Counted from the first letter of the stretch, positions 23,869-32,890 are shown. The stretch: 45,273 nucleotides of DNA from CAYQUL01 sp964568925 (GCA_964568925.1 CAZMSJ010000007.1:1-45273); one strand, 5' to 3'. Made by a program: numbers and translations. Notes: generated by a model not told the origin, from the sequence alone.

Positions 23869-24873
23869 ATGGAAGAACATGAATTTGACTTAGTCTCAAT
23901 TGGGGACGCCACATACGACACCTTCTTAACACCAAGTGAAAGTGAATCGTTGTGTGACATAAATAACGAACACTGCTATATCTGCTTCACCTATGGGGAC
24001 AAAATTCCAGTTAAGAACATGGATTTTAGTGTTGGGGGGAACGCTGCCAATAACGTAGTCGGTTGTTCTCGTTTAGGCCTAAAGACCGCAATACTTACCA
24101 ATATTGGAACTGATCTTGTCGGGGAAACTATCTTGCATAAACTCCACACTGAGCATGCAGATGTTAGTTTTATTACCAAAGAAACGAAAGGAGCGTCTAA
24201 CGCATCCACGGTTATTGCCTATTCCGGTGAGCGAACCATTTTTACGTTTCATGCCCCACATCAGTATGAGATGCCTGTCACATTCCCTAAAAGTAAATGG
24301 TATTACCTAACATCTCTTGGTGAAAATTTTGAAGAGTATTACAAACAGGTAATTCAAAAAATTAAAGAGGTTAATGGAAAGATTGCATTTAATCCGGGAA
24401 GTAGACAGTTACGAGGGGACACAGATTTGTTACTCTCTTGTGTTGCAAGTAGTGACCTTATCTATATTAATTTGGAAGAAGCACGAAGGATTGTGGGACT
24501 TACAGAGTCAGATGCAAAAATAATGGGGGTACGAGAGCTATTGCAACATATGTCTGCCATGGGGCCAACCCATGTCATTATTACCGATGGTGCCAATGGG
24601 AGTTTTGCAATTGAAAATAACACTTTTTATAAGTGTGGAGTGCTTCCTGTTGATGCATATGAAAGAACAGGAGCTGGGGATGCCTTTGGATCTGGTTCAC
24701 TTGCAGCCCTTATTCAGGGGAAAAGTTTGAAAGAGGCTCTTGTATGGGGAACCGTTAATTCTGCTTCAGTTATTGGCTATACTGGTGGTCAACGAGGCTT
24801 ATTACGAGAAGGAGAGATTTACGATTGGGTAGAAAGAGCTGAAAGTTCTGGTGTTTTTACGACCTCCTTCTAG
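23869..24873 (+). CDS. PfkB-family sugar kinase
   Basis: This 334-aa ribokinase-fold protein starts VSIGDATYDTFL. The sugar-binding signature SVGGNAANNVVG is near residues 55-66, and the C-terminal anion hole/catalytic motif ERTGAGDAFGSGSLAAL has the catalytic Asp. An unusual segment with two Cys (SLCDINNEHCYICF, about 27-42) precedes the first motif. Because it is two bases after fba, it could phosphorylate fructose 6-phosphate and supply the aldolase in an organism lacking PfkA. Other sugars or nucleosides are possible. Substrate is inference. Confidence 0.85.
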   Translation: MEEHEFDLVSIGDATYDTFLTPSESESLCDINNEHCYICFTYGDKIPVKNMDFSVGGNAANNVVGCSRLGLKTAILTNIGTDLVGETILHKLHTEHADVSFITKETKGASNASTVIAYSGERTIFTFHAPHQYEMPVTFPKSKWYYLTSLGENFEEYYKQVIQKIKEVNGKIAFNPGSRQLRGDTDLLLSCVASSDLIYINLEEARRIVGLTESDAKIMGVRELLQHMSAMGPTHVIITDGANGSFAIENNTFYKCGVLPVDAYERTGAGDAFGSGSLAALIQGKSLKEALVWGTVNSASVIGYTGGQRGLLREGEIYDWVERAESSGVFTTSF

Positions 24874-24908
24874 ACCGCTTCACAAAAACAGGATATATTT
24901 TAGGTACG

Positions 24909-25889
24909 ATGAAAATCTTTGTTTCAAGAAGCTTCCCAGGTACAGCACTTGATACCTTAAAAAACTCAGGTCACGAAGTTGTAGTTTCTCCATTTGATCG
25001 ACCATTAACTGCCGCAGAGCTGCTTGAATATGCAACTGGAGTTGATGCACTTCTTTCTTTTCTTACCGATAAAATTGATGGTGAAGTAATGGATGCGATT
25101 GGTCCACAATTAAAAATTATTAGTAACTATGCAGTGGGATTCGACAATATTCAGGTACCAGCTGCTACAGAGAGAAAAATATTGGTATCAAACACTCCTT
25201 GTGATGAAGTAAACGAAGCTGTTGCGGAGCACACTTGGGCACTGATGTTGTCATTGGCTCGACGGGTTGTTGAAGCAGATGAGGTGACCAAGAAAGGTGC
25301 CTATCATGGTTGGGAACCTGGTATTTTTTTGGGAACAAGTTTGAAGGGAAAAACTCTAGGCGTAATAGGTTTGGGAAGAATTGGTGAGATGGTTGCACGT
25401 CGTGCAAAGGGTTTTGAGATGAAGGTTTTGTATAACAAGAGAACGGCTGATCCTCAAGCCGAAAGTGAATTAGGTGTTGTTTTTAGTGACATTCCGACAC
25501 TCCTTGCACAATCTGATGTTGTGAGTCTTCATGCACCACTGACAGCTGAAACGCATCACTTAATGAATACAGAACGTTTTTCTCAAATGAAGCAGGGAAG
25601 TTTGTTTATTAATACCGCTCGTGGCCCGATGGTTGATGAATATGCCTTAGTTACTGCATTACGAGAAGGTAAAATTGCTGGTGCTGGTCTTGATGTCTTT
25701 GATGCAGAACCAGATGTAAATCCAGAGTTAATTGGTATGGAAAACGTTATTTTAACTCCACATATCGCCTCAGCTACACATGAGGCTCGACAAAAAATGG
25801 GTGAATTAGCGGTAGCTGCTATTCTTGCAACTGAAACTGCTCCACAAACGCTCGTTAATCCAGAAATTTGGGAAAGTCGTAGAAGGTAA
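24909..25889 (+). CDS. D-2-hydroxyacid dehydrogenase (glyoxylate/hydroxypyruvate reductase type)
   Basis: This 326-aa NAD(P)-dependent dehydrogenase has the nucleotide motif GVIGLGRIGEMVA, the catalytic Arg in NTARGPMVDE, Glu in GLDVFDAEP and the His in LTPHIASATHEA. Its overall start (MKIFVSRSFPGTALDTL) matches glyoxylate reductase/D-glycerate dehydrogenase. It could connect hydroxypyruvate, glycerate or glyoxylate to the glycolytic island. Formate or other D-acids are alternatives. TATATT (24894-24899) lies nine bases before the ATG, with a moderate -35 (TAGACC). Confidence 0.87.
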   Translation: MKIFVSRSFPGTALDTLKNSGHEVVVSPFDRPLTAAELLEYATGVDALLSFLTDKIDGEVMDAIGPQLKIISNYAVGFDNIQVPAATERKILVSNTPCDEVNEAVAEHTWALMLSLARRVVEADEVTKKGAYHGWEPGIFLGTSLKGKTLGVIGLGRIGEMVARRAKGFEMKVLYNKRTADPQAESELGVVFSDIPTLLAQSDVVSLHAPLTAETHHLMNTERFSQMKQGSLFINTARGPMVDEYALVTALREGKIAGAGLDVFDAEPDVNPELIGMENVILTPHIASATHEARQKMGELAVAAILATETAPQTLVNPEIWESRRR

Positions 25890-25904
25890 CGAGAACAACC
25901 AATT

Positions 25905-26951
25905 ATGTTTTTTAAAAAGAAGAAGTCTCATGAGTCTCGTCGTCAAAAAGAGGAGTCAGAAGAGCGAACGATTGTTGATATCCCTCATATTTCTCGTGCA
26001 CCGGAGTTTGTTTCACAAAAACCTAAACCGTGGGGAAGACAAGAACGAACATTGGTATTGGTTCTTTTTGGTGGTATGGCCTTTGCATCTCTGTGTTTGG
26101 CTCTTTCAGCCAGAAACGGAAAGCTTCCAGGATTACCACGAGTTGTAGCTCCAGATAATTTGTTGAGAGAAACCATTGTTCTTGAGCCACCAACCCGTGA
26201 AGAGCACTGGGACAAAACACTTATGCAAGACGAATGGAATCGTCTAACCCAACATTTGTCAGGTGTATATGGGTTTGTAGTTACTGACTTAGTAACAGGG
26301 GACACCTATGGCATAAATGATCGAGAAATCTATACTGCAGCCTCCCTCATGAAATTACCAGTCATGATGGCACTCTATCGGGAAAGTGAACGAGGGCTAA
26401 TTAATCTTGATTCCTCATATACTCTAGCTGAAGCAGATAAAGTTGGTGGATCTGGAAGTATTCAGGGACAAAAAGCAGGGACTGTCTACACCTTGCGCCA
26501 ACTTGCTCGCGCCATGGGGCAGCAATCTGATAACACAGCCTTCCATGTAATCTCAACCAAGCTTGGGAGCCAGACAATTGACAAAATGATTGCTGACATT
26601 GGAATGAGAGATACCGATTTTACTGAAAACACGACAACGCCATCTGACATCGCGTTACTATTTAAAAAAATGTGGCAAGGGAACCTTATTTCAAACAAGT
26701 CACGTGATGAGATTCTGGATTCTCTAACAAAAACGATTTATGAGCAGTATTTGGCCGCGGGGATACCTGAGGGAGTTCGTGTTGCCCACAAGTATGGGCG
26801 AGAGGTACATGTGATTAACGACGCTGGCATTGTATTTGGAACTCATCCAACCGTGATAACCATTATGACCAAGGGTGTCGTTGAAAAAGAAGGTGAAACT
26901 GTTTTCCCAAGTTTAGCCGGATCTTTGTACCAGATTACTCAAACCAATTAA
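25905..26951 (+). CDS. Membrane-anchored class A beta-lactamase-like serine hydrolase
   Basis: This 348-aa protein has a long charged N-terminus (about 1-47), one membrane helix (about 49-68) and an extracellular serine-hydrolase domain. The nucleophile motif is SLMK (Ser147-Lys150), then SDN (208-210). A Glu in TENTTTP (Glu241) stands where class A enzymes have Glu166. The third motif, normally K-T/S-G, reads K-Y-G (296-298). Such proteins may be beta-lactamases or peptidoglycan carboxypeptidases. The altered K-Y-G warns against assuming antibiotic resistance. It is next to and convergent with two penicillin-binding proteins, overlapping the first by four bases. Confidence 0.82.
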   Translation: MFFKKKKSHESRRQKEESEERTIVDIPHISRAPEFVSQKPKPWGRQERTLVLVLFGGMAFASLCLALSARNGKLPGLPRVVAPDNLLRETIVLEPPTREEHWDKTLMQDEWNRLTQHLSGVYGFVVTDLVTGDTYGINDREIYTAASLMKLPVMMALYRESERGLINLDSSYTLAEADKVGGSGSIQGQKAGTVYTLRQLARAMGQQSDNTAFHVISTKLGSQTIDKMIADIGMRDTDFTENTTTPSDIALLFKKMWQGNLISNKSRDEILDSLTKTIYEQYLAAGIPEGVRVAHKYGREVHVINDAGIVFGTHPTVITIMTKGVVEKEGETVFPSLAGSLYQITQTN

Positions 26952-29110
26952 CCGGTAGGCTTTGAGTTTCCTGCAATATCTTTTTCCTTCTCACGACAGA
27001 CTAAAACTTGTTCTGCTAAATACCATTCCATTCTTTTCCCATCACATGATTGTTTTTGAACTAAGTTTGTTGGAACACTCCATTGGGCTACCGCACTTTT
27101 TTCGAGTACTTTTGAAATGATTTTGTTCCAGATAGGAGAGGCACCTGTTACCCCTGAAGCAATTTTTGACATCGGTTTTCCATCATTGTTTCCTACCCAG
27201 GTTGCAACCAGAATATCTGGTGTCATTCCAACGGCAAGATTGTCACGAAGATTATTACTGGTTCCTGTTTTGACAGCAACCTCAGGGTGTTTATCTATGA
27301 CTAATGCTGAATGTAACCCAAAAGAAGGGGAACGTGCATAGTTATCTTTTAAGATGTCTATTAGTTGATATGCGACTCGAGGATCGAGTACCTGTGTTGG
27401 TTCACTTAACTTCGTATAGAGTTCTCGTCCATATCTATTTTTAATTGAAATAAACGGAGTTGTTTCTACATGTGTTCCCATATTTGCAACGGTTGCATAG
27501 ACCTCAGACAATTCGAGTAACGTAATTTCACCTCCACCAAGGGTTAAAGATAAACCATAATTATTTGGATTCTTCCATGAAGTGATGCCCATTTGTTTTC
27601 CAAGCGAAATGATTGAACTGACTCCATACTGAGCCAATATTTTAACGGCGGGAATATTTCTTGATTCAGCAAAAGCACTGCGAATACTTATTTGTCCACG
27701 ATATTTATCGTCATAGTTTTTCGGAGTATATGGTTTTCCACCCTTTGGATAAAACGTTATTGGACTGTCATCAATCAGGGAAGCGGGTGTCAAGCCATGT
27801 GAAAGTCCATAAGCGTAGGTAATAAGTTTTATTGATGATCCTGGTTGGCGTAAACTGGTTGCGACATTTACGTACCCATCCGTTTTTGTTGTATCAAAAC
27901 CTCTTGAGCCAACCATTGCAATAATTTCACCAGTCTTTGGTGTCATTATTACGGCAGATCCATTTGAAACTCTCTCACGCACGAGCTTATCTACTTCTGT
28001 TGAAACAACTTCTTGTGCCATTTCCTGTGTCGGTAAGTCGAGTGTTGTTTTAACGGTTAATCCACCTTCATCCAGTAAATCTCCATATCGCTCCGCAAGT
28101 TTTGCTTTCACATACTCTACAAAATGCGGGGCTGCTCGTTTGTTGTCTTCTTCTATGAATCCTAATTTGTCACCTTTGGCTTTCTCATATTCTGCTTGCG
28201 TAATAAATTGTTCATCTCTCATTCGTAATAAGACTTGGTCTTTTCTTTCAAGTCCGGTGTCCGTTTTTGCAATGATTGGAGAGAAGCGTGATGGTGACTT
28301 TGGTAGTCCTGCAAGAAACGCTGCTTCTGGAAGTGTTACTTCGCTAATCTTTTTTCCAAAATACAATTGTGATGCTGCTTCTATTCCATACGTTACACCA
28401 CCGTATGAAACTTGGTTTAAGTACATTGATAAAATCTGATCTTTGGTAAATGATCGCTCAATTTGAAGAGCTAAAATAATCTCCTTAATTTTTCTCACAG
28501 CTGTTCGTTCACTATTTAGATACACGTTTTTAGCCAACTGTTGTGTGATGGTGGATCCTCCTGTTACAGTTCCATCTCGAATGTAGAGGACCAGTGCTCT
28601 CAACATTCCTCTAAAAGAAAAACCTGGATGGCTATAAAACTGTGCGTCTTCTGCTGCAAGAGTTGCTTGTCTTACGACAACTGGAACTTGATCAAAGGAA
28701 ACTGGTGTACGGTTTTCATCTTTATAGACGGTGTAGAGAAGCGTATTGTTTCTGTCATATATTTTGATGGACGCTTTTGGATTTTGTATTTTTTGGATAT
28801 TCATTTCAGGAATATCCTTCACAATTACAGATAGTTGCCACATTGCAGCAATTGCTATAGCGATAACAAAAAGTGAAAGACCAAGTGCTATATGAATAAT
28901 CTGTCTCTTGGAGCTTTTGACAGCGACCTTTTTCTTACGTTTTTTCTTGGTAGTTTTTTGTAACAAAAGAAAGAAATTATTCAGAATGGAGAGAGCAAAA
29001 AAGAGGGTAATAAAAAAAGGCTTTCCTAAAATTATGAGAAATGATTGGAGTGGAGAAGTACGAGAACGTGACTTTTGTTTTCCAACAAAAGAAAGGTTCG
29101 TGCGTGCCAT
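26948..29110 (-). CDS. Class A penicillin-binding protein (transglycosylase/transpeptidase)
   Basis: This 720-aa bifunctional peptidoglycan synthase has two hydrophobic N-terminal segments (about 22-50 and 71-95). The glycosyltransferase 51 domain has AAEDAQFYSHPGF (catalytic Glu154), GGSTITQQLAKN (184-195) and ERSFTKDQILSMYLNQ. The transpeptidase domain has SSIK (Ser425, Lys428), SRN (483-485) and KTGT (614-617). It builds glycan strands and crosslinks them outside the membrane. TAGGAT (29117-29122, minus strand) ends six bases before the ATG. A second paralogue lies just upstream. Confidence 0.95.
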   Translation of the reverse strand: MARTNLSFVGKQKSRSRTSPLQSFLIILGKPFFITLFFALSILNNFFLLLQKTTKKKRKKKVAVKSSKRQIIHIALGLSLFVIAIAIAAMWQLSVIVKDIPEMNIQKIQNPKASIKIYDRNNTLLYTVYKDENRTPVSFDQVPVVVRQATLAAEDAQFYSHPGFSFRGMLRALVLYIRDGTVTGGSTITQQLAKNVYLNSERTAVRKIKEIILALQIERSFTKDQILSMYLNQVSYGGVTYGIEAASQLYFGKKISEVTLPEAAFLAGLPKSPSRFSPIIAKTDTGLERKDQVLLRMRDEQFITQAEYEKAKGDKLGFIEEDNKRAAPHFVEYVKAKLAERYGDLLDEGGLTVKTTLDLPTQEMAQEVVSTEVDKLVRERVSNGSAVIMTPKTGEIIAMVGSRGFDTTKTDGYVNVATSLRQPGSSIKLITYAYGLSHGLTPASLIDDSPITFYPKGGKPYTPKNYDDKYRGQISIRSAFAESRNIPAVKILAQYGVSSIISLGKQMGITSWKNPNNYGLSLTLGGGEITLLELSEVYATVANMGTHVETTPFISIKNRYGRELYTKLSEPTQVLDPRVAYQLIDILKDNYARSPSFGLHSALVIDKHPEVAVKTGTSNNLRDNLAVGMTPDILVATWVGNNDGKPMSKIASGVTGASPIWNKIISKVLEKSAVAQWSVPTNLVQKQSCDGKRMEWYLAEQVLVCREKEKDIAGNSKPTG

Positions 29111-29228
29111 TAGCTTATCCTAATCTTGTGATGATGTTTTTTAAAGGGGGAAAAGATCAAACGAAGGAGAACAAAAATGGGGAGTTAGTTAGTACAGAGA
29201 GTATTTTTATCACAAGCTTCCTTATGGT

Positions 29229-29259
29229 AAAAATGCTCCCTGCGTTGCCGCAGGAAAGC
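29229..29259 (-). terminator. GNRA-loop terminator between the two penicillin-binding genes
   Basis: On the minus strand CCTGCG-GCAA-CGCAGG (29239-29254) has a GCAA tetraloop, and outer GCT/AGC extends the stem. ATTTTT (T run 29229-29233) follows. It probably ends transcription from the 29317-31656 gene or from the promoter at 29287-29315. Confidence 0.7.
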
Positions 29260-29286
29260 GATATAAGGTGCGAGGTTTATACGTAA

Positions 29287-29315
29287 AGTATATACCAGAT
29301 ATCTCAAAAAGTCAA
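29287..29315 (-). promoter_or_regulatory. Near-consensus minus-strand promoter upstream of the terminator
   Basis: TTGACT (29310-29315) and TATACT (29287-29292) are exactly 17 bases apart. The predicted start near 29280 lies only about 50 bases before the terminator at 29229-29259 and about 170 before the next penicillin-binding gene. It could drive a very short RNA or an attenuated leader. A doubtful 18-codon frame with GTG start and AAGGA upstream (around 29155-29211) follows the terminator. Confidence 0.6.
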
Positions 29316-29316
29316 A

Positions 29317-31656
29317 TTATGGGGTTACTGGCTTTGGTGTTGCCGTTGGTGTCGGAGACTTAAAGAATGCTGTCGGTGGATAGTTAATGGTTACTTGGCT
29401 CATTGGGAAAGCACAATCCAGACACACAATTGAGGCTAATGGGTCAGTTATAACAAGATGATTTTGTGATTCAACGTTTTCTGGGAGCGAGGCCTGGTCA
29501 GCTTGTTTTTGAGCAACTCGGTCAAAGACGATATCCTGACGGGAAGCGACATCTGTTGGAACGGTGTCTTTTATAAAGTATTCAAATCTCTCTGGGCAAC
29601 CGTTTGAAGCATCATTTGTGATTGCTCCCGTGTTTGCACAAATGGTTGCCCCAACGACTCCAGCTGGTTGAATTGGCCAAGCAGGACCTTTGTCTGTCTT
29701 TGCATAAAAACCTTTACCGGCTTTATTCAATACTTCTTTCATAATTTTGTTCCAGATAGGGGACGCACCAGAAACACCAGAAACAGCACCTTTCATGACA
29801 CTGTTGTCGTTGTTCCCGACCCACGTTAAAACAACGGCTTGTGGTGTGTATCCTACTGTCCAGTTATCACGTCGATCGTTTGTGGTTCCTGTTTTAACTG
29901 AGACTTCAGGATGACCAGATACGTTCAAAAATGAACTTGGTCCAAATGCTGCAGTACGAGCATTATTGTCTTGCAGCATATGACTTACGATAAATGCTGT
30001 TTCTTCATCTAGTACTCGTGGACCATTAAGTGCTTCAGGTGTTGTCTCTTCTAAAACCTTTCCTTTCCAGTCAGTTACTTTAGTAATCATTTTTAAGTCT
30101 TGTTTAATACCACCGTTTGCAAAAACTCCATATGCAACAGCCATATCAACTGGTTTTATTTCACCACCACCGAGGGTTAATGAAAGTCCGTAATTGGCTG
30201 GATCGGTAAAACTGGTGATGCCGAGTTCAGTCGCAAATGTTATAAAGTTTTCAATTCCGTTTAAGGCAAGGACCCGTACAGCTGGAATATTGTACGAGTT
30301 ACCAAGAGCAAATCTGGTTTGTACTGCTCCATGAAATTGTCCATCATAATTAACTGGGCAATATTGTGTTTGTCCGATTACTTGGAAGCACGTTGGTATA
30401 TCTGCCAATGGAGTAGATGCCGTTATTTTGTGGTCTCGAATTGCCAGTGCATAATTTAATGGCTTAATTGAAGAACCTGGTTGTCGCTTGGCATACATAA
30501 TGTTTACCTTTCCATCCTCATCACGTGCGTTGTAGTCTTTTGAGCCAATCATCGCAAGTATTTCACCAGTTTTTGGGTAGGTTACAACTGCGGCGCCGTT
30601 CCCAACATCAAGCTTTGTTAGTTTGGCTACTTCTGTTGCAACTGCGTCTTGAGCAAATTCTTGAAGATCAAGATCAAGCGTTGTTGTAACTCGTAAGCCT
30701 CCTTGTTCAACTACTGATTCACCATATTTGTCTGAGAGGAGTTCTTTTACTTTGAGAGCAAAGTGAGGTGCCTTAATTTTTTCAGGAGTGGCATATTTTA
30801 TTTGCTCCTCATATGCAGCATCAGATTCTTCTTGGGTAATGTACCCATCTTCGACCATTCTTCTTAAGACTGACTTTTGTCTCTCTTTTGCAAATTCTGG
30901 ATTTGCACCAAATGGTGAATACTTTGATGGAGCAGGGGTAATACCTGCAAGGAGTGCACTTTCGGCAAGATCAAGGTCTTTTGCCGATTTCCCAAAATAC
31001 AGCGTTGCCGCACTTTCAACACCATATGCGGTGGATCCATATGGAATTTGATTCAAATACATCGTGAGAATCTGATCTTTGCTGTATCTGAGTTCAACCA
31101 AAGTTGCCAGAATAAATTCTCGAATTTTTCTTCGAATTGTTCTCTCAGGTGTAAGTAGTGAGCTCTTTACTAATTGCTGGGTTAAGGTTGAACCCCCTTG
31201 GACATTTTGTTGGAAGATGGTTTTATAGAATGCACGTGCGATTCCTGTGATAGAAAATCCACCGTGCTTATAGAAGTCCTTGTCTTCAATCGCAATGGTT
31301 GCTTGTTGTAGTGTTTTTGGAATCTCCTCGAGTGTTACTGGAGTTCTTCTTTCTTTTGCATAAATTTCATAAATCAATTTTTGATTACGATCAAAGATCT
31401 TTGTTGAGACAGCTGGGTCATCTGACAATTTATCAGGGAGAGGAATGTTCCAGAGAATATAGACAATACCCATGAGGAACACGACTAATACACCGATCAA
31501 TAAAATGAGGCGTTTTTTGATGGTTAACTGCTCATAGAGTCGTCTTTTAAGTTTCACCGTTTGAACTGCAGCAACTGGTGCTACCTTCGTTTTTGAAGTA
31601 GTTCTCACTGGCTGTCTTTTTTTTGCACTGAGCTTCGTTTTTGTCTTGGTTGCCAT
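29317..31656 (-). CDS. Class A penicillin-binding protein, second paralogue
   Basis: This 779-aa enzyme has a basic N-terminal tail, one membrane helix (about 49-69) and a glycosyltransferase 51 domain with EDKDFYKHGGF (Glu124) and GGSTLTQQLVKS (154-165). The transpeptidase domain has SSIK (Ser395, Lys398), SYN (454-456) and KTGT (588-591). Unlike its neighbour it has a 130-residue C-terminal extension with four Cys (ICANTGAITNDASNGC, IVCLDC) and a Pro/Thr-rich end. The frame allows an ATG three codons upstream, but that ATG overlaps the TATAAT (31664-31669). The ATG at 31656 is seven bases from it, so I chose it. Confidence 0.95.
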   Translation of the reverse strand: MATKTKTKLSAKKRQPVRTTSKTKVAPVAAVQTVKLKRRLYEQLTIKKRLILLIGVLVVFLMGIVYILWNIPLPDKLSDDPAVSTKIFDRNQKLIYEIYAKERRTPVTLEEIPKTLQQATIAIEDKDFYKHGGFSITGIARAFYKTIFQQNVQGGSTLTQQLVKSSLLTPERTIRRKIREFILATLVELRYSKDQILTMYLNQIPYGSTAYGVESAATLYFGKSAKDLDLAESALLAGITPAPSKYSPFGANPEFAKERQKSVLRRMVEDGYITQEESDAAYEEQIKYATPEKIKAPHFALKVKELLSDKYGESVVEQGGLRVTTTLDLDLQEFAQDAVATEVAKLTKLDVGNGAAVVTYPKTGEILAMIGSKDYNARDEDGKVNIMYAKRQPGSSIKPLNYALAIRDHKITASTPLADIPTCFQVIGQTQYCPVNYDGQFHGAVQTRFALGNSYNIPAVRVLALNGIENFITFATELGITSFTDPANYGLSLTLGGGEIKPVDMAVAYGVFANGGIKQDLKMITKVTDWKGKVLEETTPEALNGPRVLDEETAFIVSHMLQDNNARTAAFGPSSFLNVSGHPEVSVKTGTTNDRRDNWTVGYTPQAVVLTWVGNNDNSVMKGAVSGVSGASPIWNKIMKEVLNKAGKGFYAKTDKGPAWPIQPAGVVGATICANTGAITNDASNGCPERFEYFIKDTVPTDVASRQDIVFDRVAQKQADQASLPENVESQNHLVITDPLASIVCLDCAFPMSQVTINYPPTAFFKSPTPTATPKPVTP

Positions 31657-31686
31657 TTGTCTCATTATACCGTAATGTGGTCACAT

Positions 31687-32184
31687 ATGGACAAGTTGTC
31701 TCATGTAGAAAACTCAGTGTGGTGGGAGTATTTGACCAAGGATCTACAAGATCTTGTGTATAGCTCAATCTTCCTTGCAGAGCGGGCAGATAGTTGGGGA
31801 CATGCTCACAGTGATTACTCCTTTGTTGTTTTCCCAATGGCTAAGGCATATGAGGGATTTTTAAAGAAATTTTTCCTTGATATGGGGTTTATTTCAGAAG
31901 GAGACTATTTAGGTACTCATTTTCGTATTGGGAAAGCATTAAACCCGCATCTTGAAGATCATTTGCGAGGTGACGATTGGGTATATCCAAAAATCTCTAC
32001 CTATTGTCATGGAAGTGCGTTACCAAAACTGCTGTGGGACACCTGGAGAGAATGTCGCAATGTTGTTTTTCATTGGTTCCCTCATGGGTCAAAACAACTG
32101 ACCTTGGTTGAGTCTCGAGAGAAGCTTGTGATGATTTTGCATGCTTTCGATGAAGTCTTCAAAGAGTGTAGAATAAAGGTGTGA
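31687..32184 (+). CDS. HEPN-like protein (RnlA-type toxin domain candidate), 165 aa
   Basis: This mostly helical soluble protein has the HEPN nuclease signature R-x4-H as RNVVFH (Arg124, Asn125, His129), in a helix near the C-terminal third. An earlier helix, FVVFPMAKAYEGFLKKFF (about 47-63), resembles the first long helix of HEPN domains and of RNase LS (RnlA)-type toxins. It may cleave RNA, but that is inference from the motif. A promoter TTGCCA (31650-31655)-17-TAATGT (31673-31678) places the start at the ATG 31687, eight bases on. Earlier starts at 31657 (TTG) and 31675 remain possible. Its stop overlaps the GTG of the next gene by four bases, so the two are coupled. Confidence 0.6.
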   Translation: MDKLSHVENSVWWEYLTKDLQDLVYSSIFLAERADSWGHAHSDYSFVVFPMAKAYEGFLKKFFLDMGFISEGDYLGTHFRIGKALNPHLEDHLRGDDWVYPKISTYCHGSALPKLLWDTWRECRNVVFHWFPHGSKQLTLVESREKLVMILHAFDEVFKECRIKV

Positions 32185-32825
32185 AGAAGCTCTTAATAGC
32201 CAAAAATACTATTACTTTGTTTGCATATCTCTTTGTCGTGTGGGGTTTTTATCGTATGTTGTTTCAAGTCCCTGACCCATTTGATGAAGGATTATTAAAG
32301 CCGCTTATTTGGCTTGTTCCTGTCTACTTTTTATTAAAAAGAGAGAAGCGGGGATGGGATAGTTTGGGCATAACTGAAAAAAGTCTCTTTTCCTCAATTT
32401 ATTTTGCCCTCTTCCTTGGTACTGCTTTTGCGATTGAAGGGGTGTTTATTAATTTTGCAAAGTATCGTGGTTTTAACTTCAGTACTGCGGTAGACAATGG
32501 AATGTTTATGTCTGCTTTTATCATTTCTATTATTACAGCTGTAACTGAGGAACTTGTATTCCGTGGATATCTCTTTAATAGAGTATGGGAAATCTCAAAT
32601 AAGGAGATTCAATCAAATTTACTTGTTAGCGCTGGTTGGGCCCTGCTGCATTTGCCTGTGGCGATCTTTGATTGGCATCTTCCCGTCGGTCCAGCCCTGA
32701 CATACATCTTCCTTGTGTTTATTTTTGGTTGTGGTGCCTCCTTTATATATGCAAAGACGAGAAACATTGTCGCGCCGATTATTCTTCACGTATTGTGGGC
32801 GTGGCCAATCCTTTTATTCAGATAA
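32181..32825 (+). CDS. CPBP-family intramembrane metalloprotease (Abi/CAAX-like)
   Basis: This 214-aa protein has six or seven membrane helices. The CPBP signature EExxxR is present as EELVFR (Glu123, Glu124, Arg128), followed by the two His motifs ALLHLPVAIFDW and ILHVLWAW. CPBP proteins cleave prenylated or other membrane-embedded substrates. Some members occur with bacteriocin immunity or abortive infection. The start is GTG, overlapping the TGA of the HEPN-like gene. Coupling suggests a joint role, though a housekeeping peptide-processing role cannot be excluded. Confidence 0.87.
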   Translation: MKKLLIAKNTITLFAYLFVVWGFYRMLFQVPDPFDEGLLKPLIWLVPVYFLLKREKRGWDSLGITEKSLFSSIYFALFLGTAFAIEGVFINFAKYRGFNFSTAVDNGMFMSAFIISIITAVTEELVFRGYLFNRVWEISNKEIQSNLLVSAGWALLHLPVAIFDWHLPVGPALTYIFLVFIFGCGASFIYAKTRNIVAPIILHVLWAWPILLFR

Positions 32826-32847
32826 ACTTTGTACAATCTTCGGAAAG

Positions 32848-32877
32848 TTGACGAGGCAAGACTAAGGAGCCTACACT
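32848..32877 (+). promoter_or_regulatory. Promoter of the DUF5667 gene
   Basis: TTGACG (32848-32853) and TACACT (32872-32877) are 18 bases apart, and the -10 ends 13 bases before the ATG at 32891. That leaves a leader of only about six bases and no usable Shine-Dalgarno sequence. The AAGGAG nearby (32864-32869) lies upstream of the -10. Confidence 0.65.
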
Positions 32878-32890
32878 ACTTGGGCAACAT

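Noticed and set aside
25905..26951. Calling the serine hydrolase an antibiotic-resistance beta-lactamase
   Set aside because: The third active-site motif is KYG rather than KTG or KSG and the gene sits with wall-synthesis genes; resistance cannot be claimed from sequence.
29155..29211. 18-codon GTG-start frame with AAGGA before the PBP gene (minus strand)
   Set aside because: Too short to support alone, and it lies after a terminator. It is mentioned only as a possible leader peptide.
29041..29286. Plus-strand frame of 81 codons between the PBP genes
   Set aside because: It has no ribosome binding site, overlaps the start of a real gene on the other strand, and its region is explained by promoter and terminator signals.
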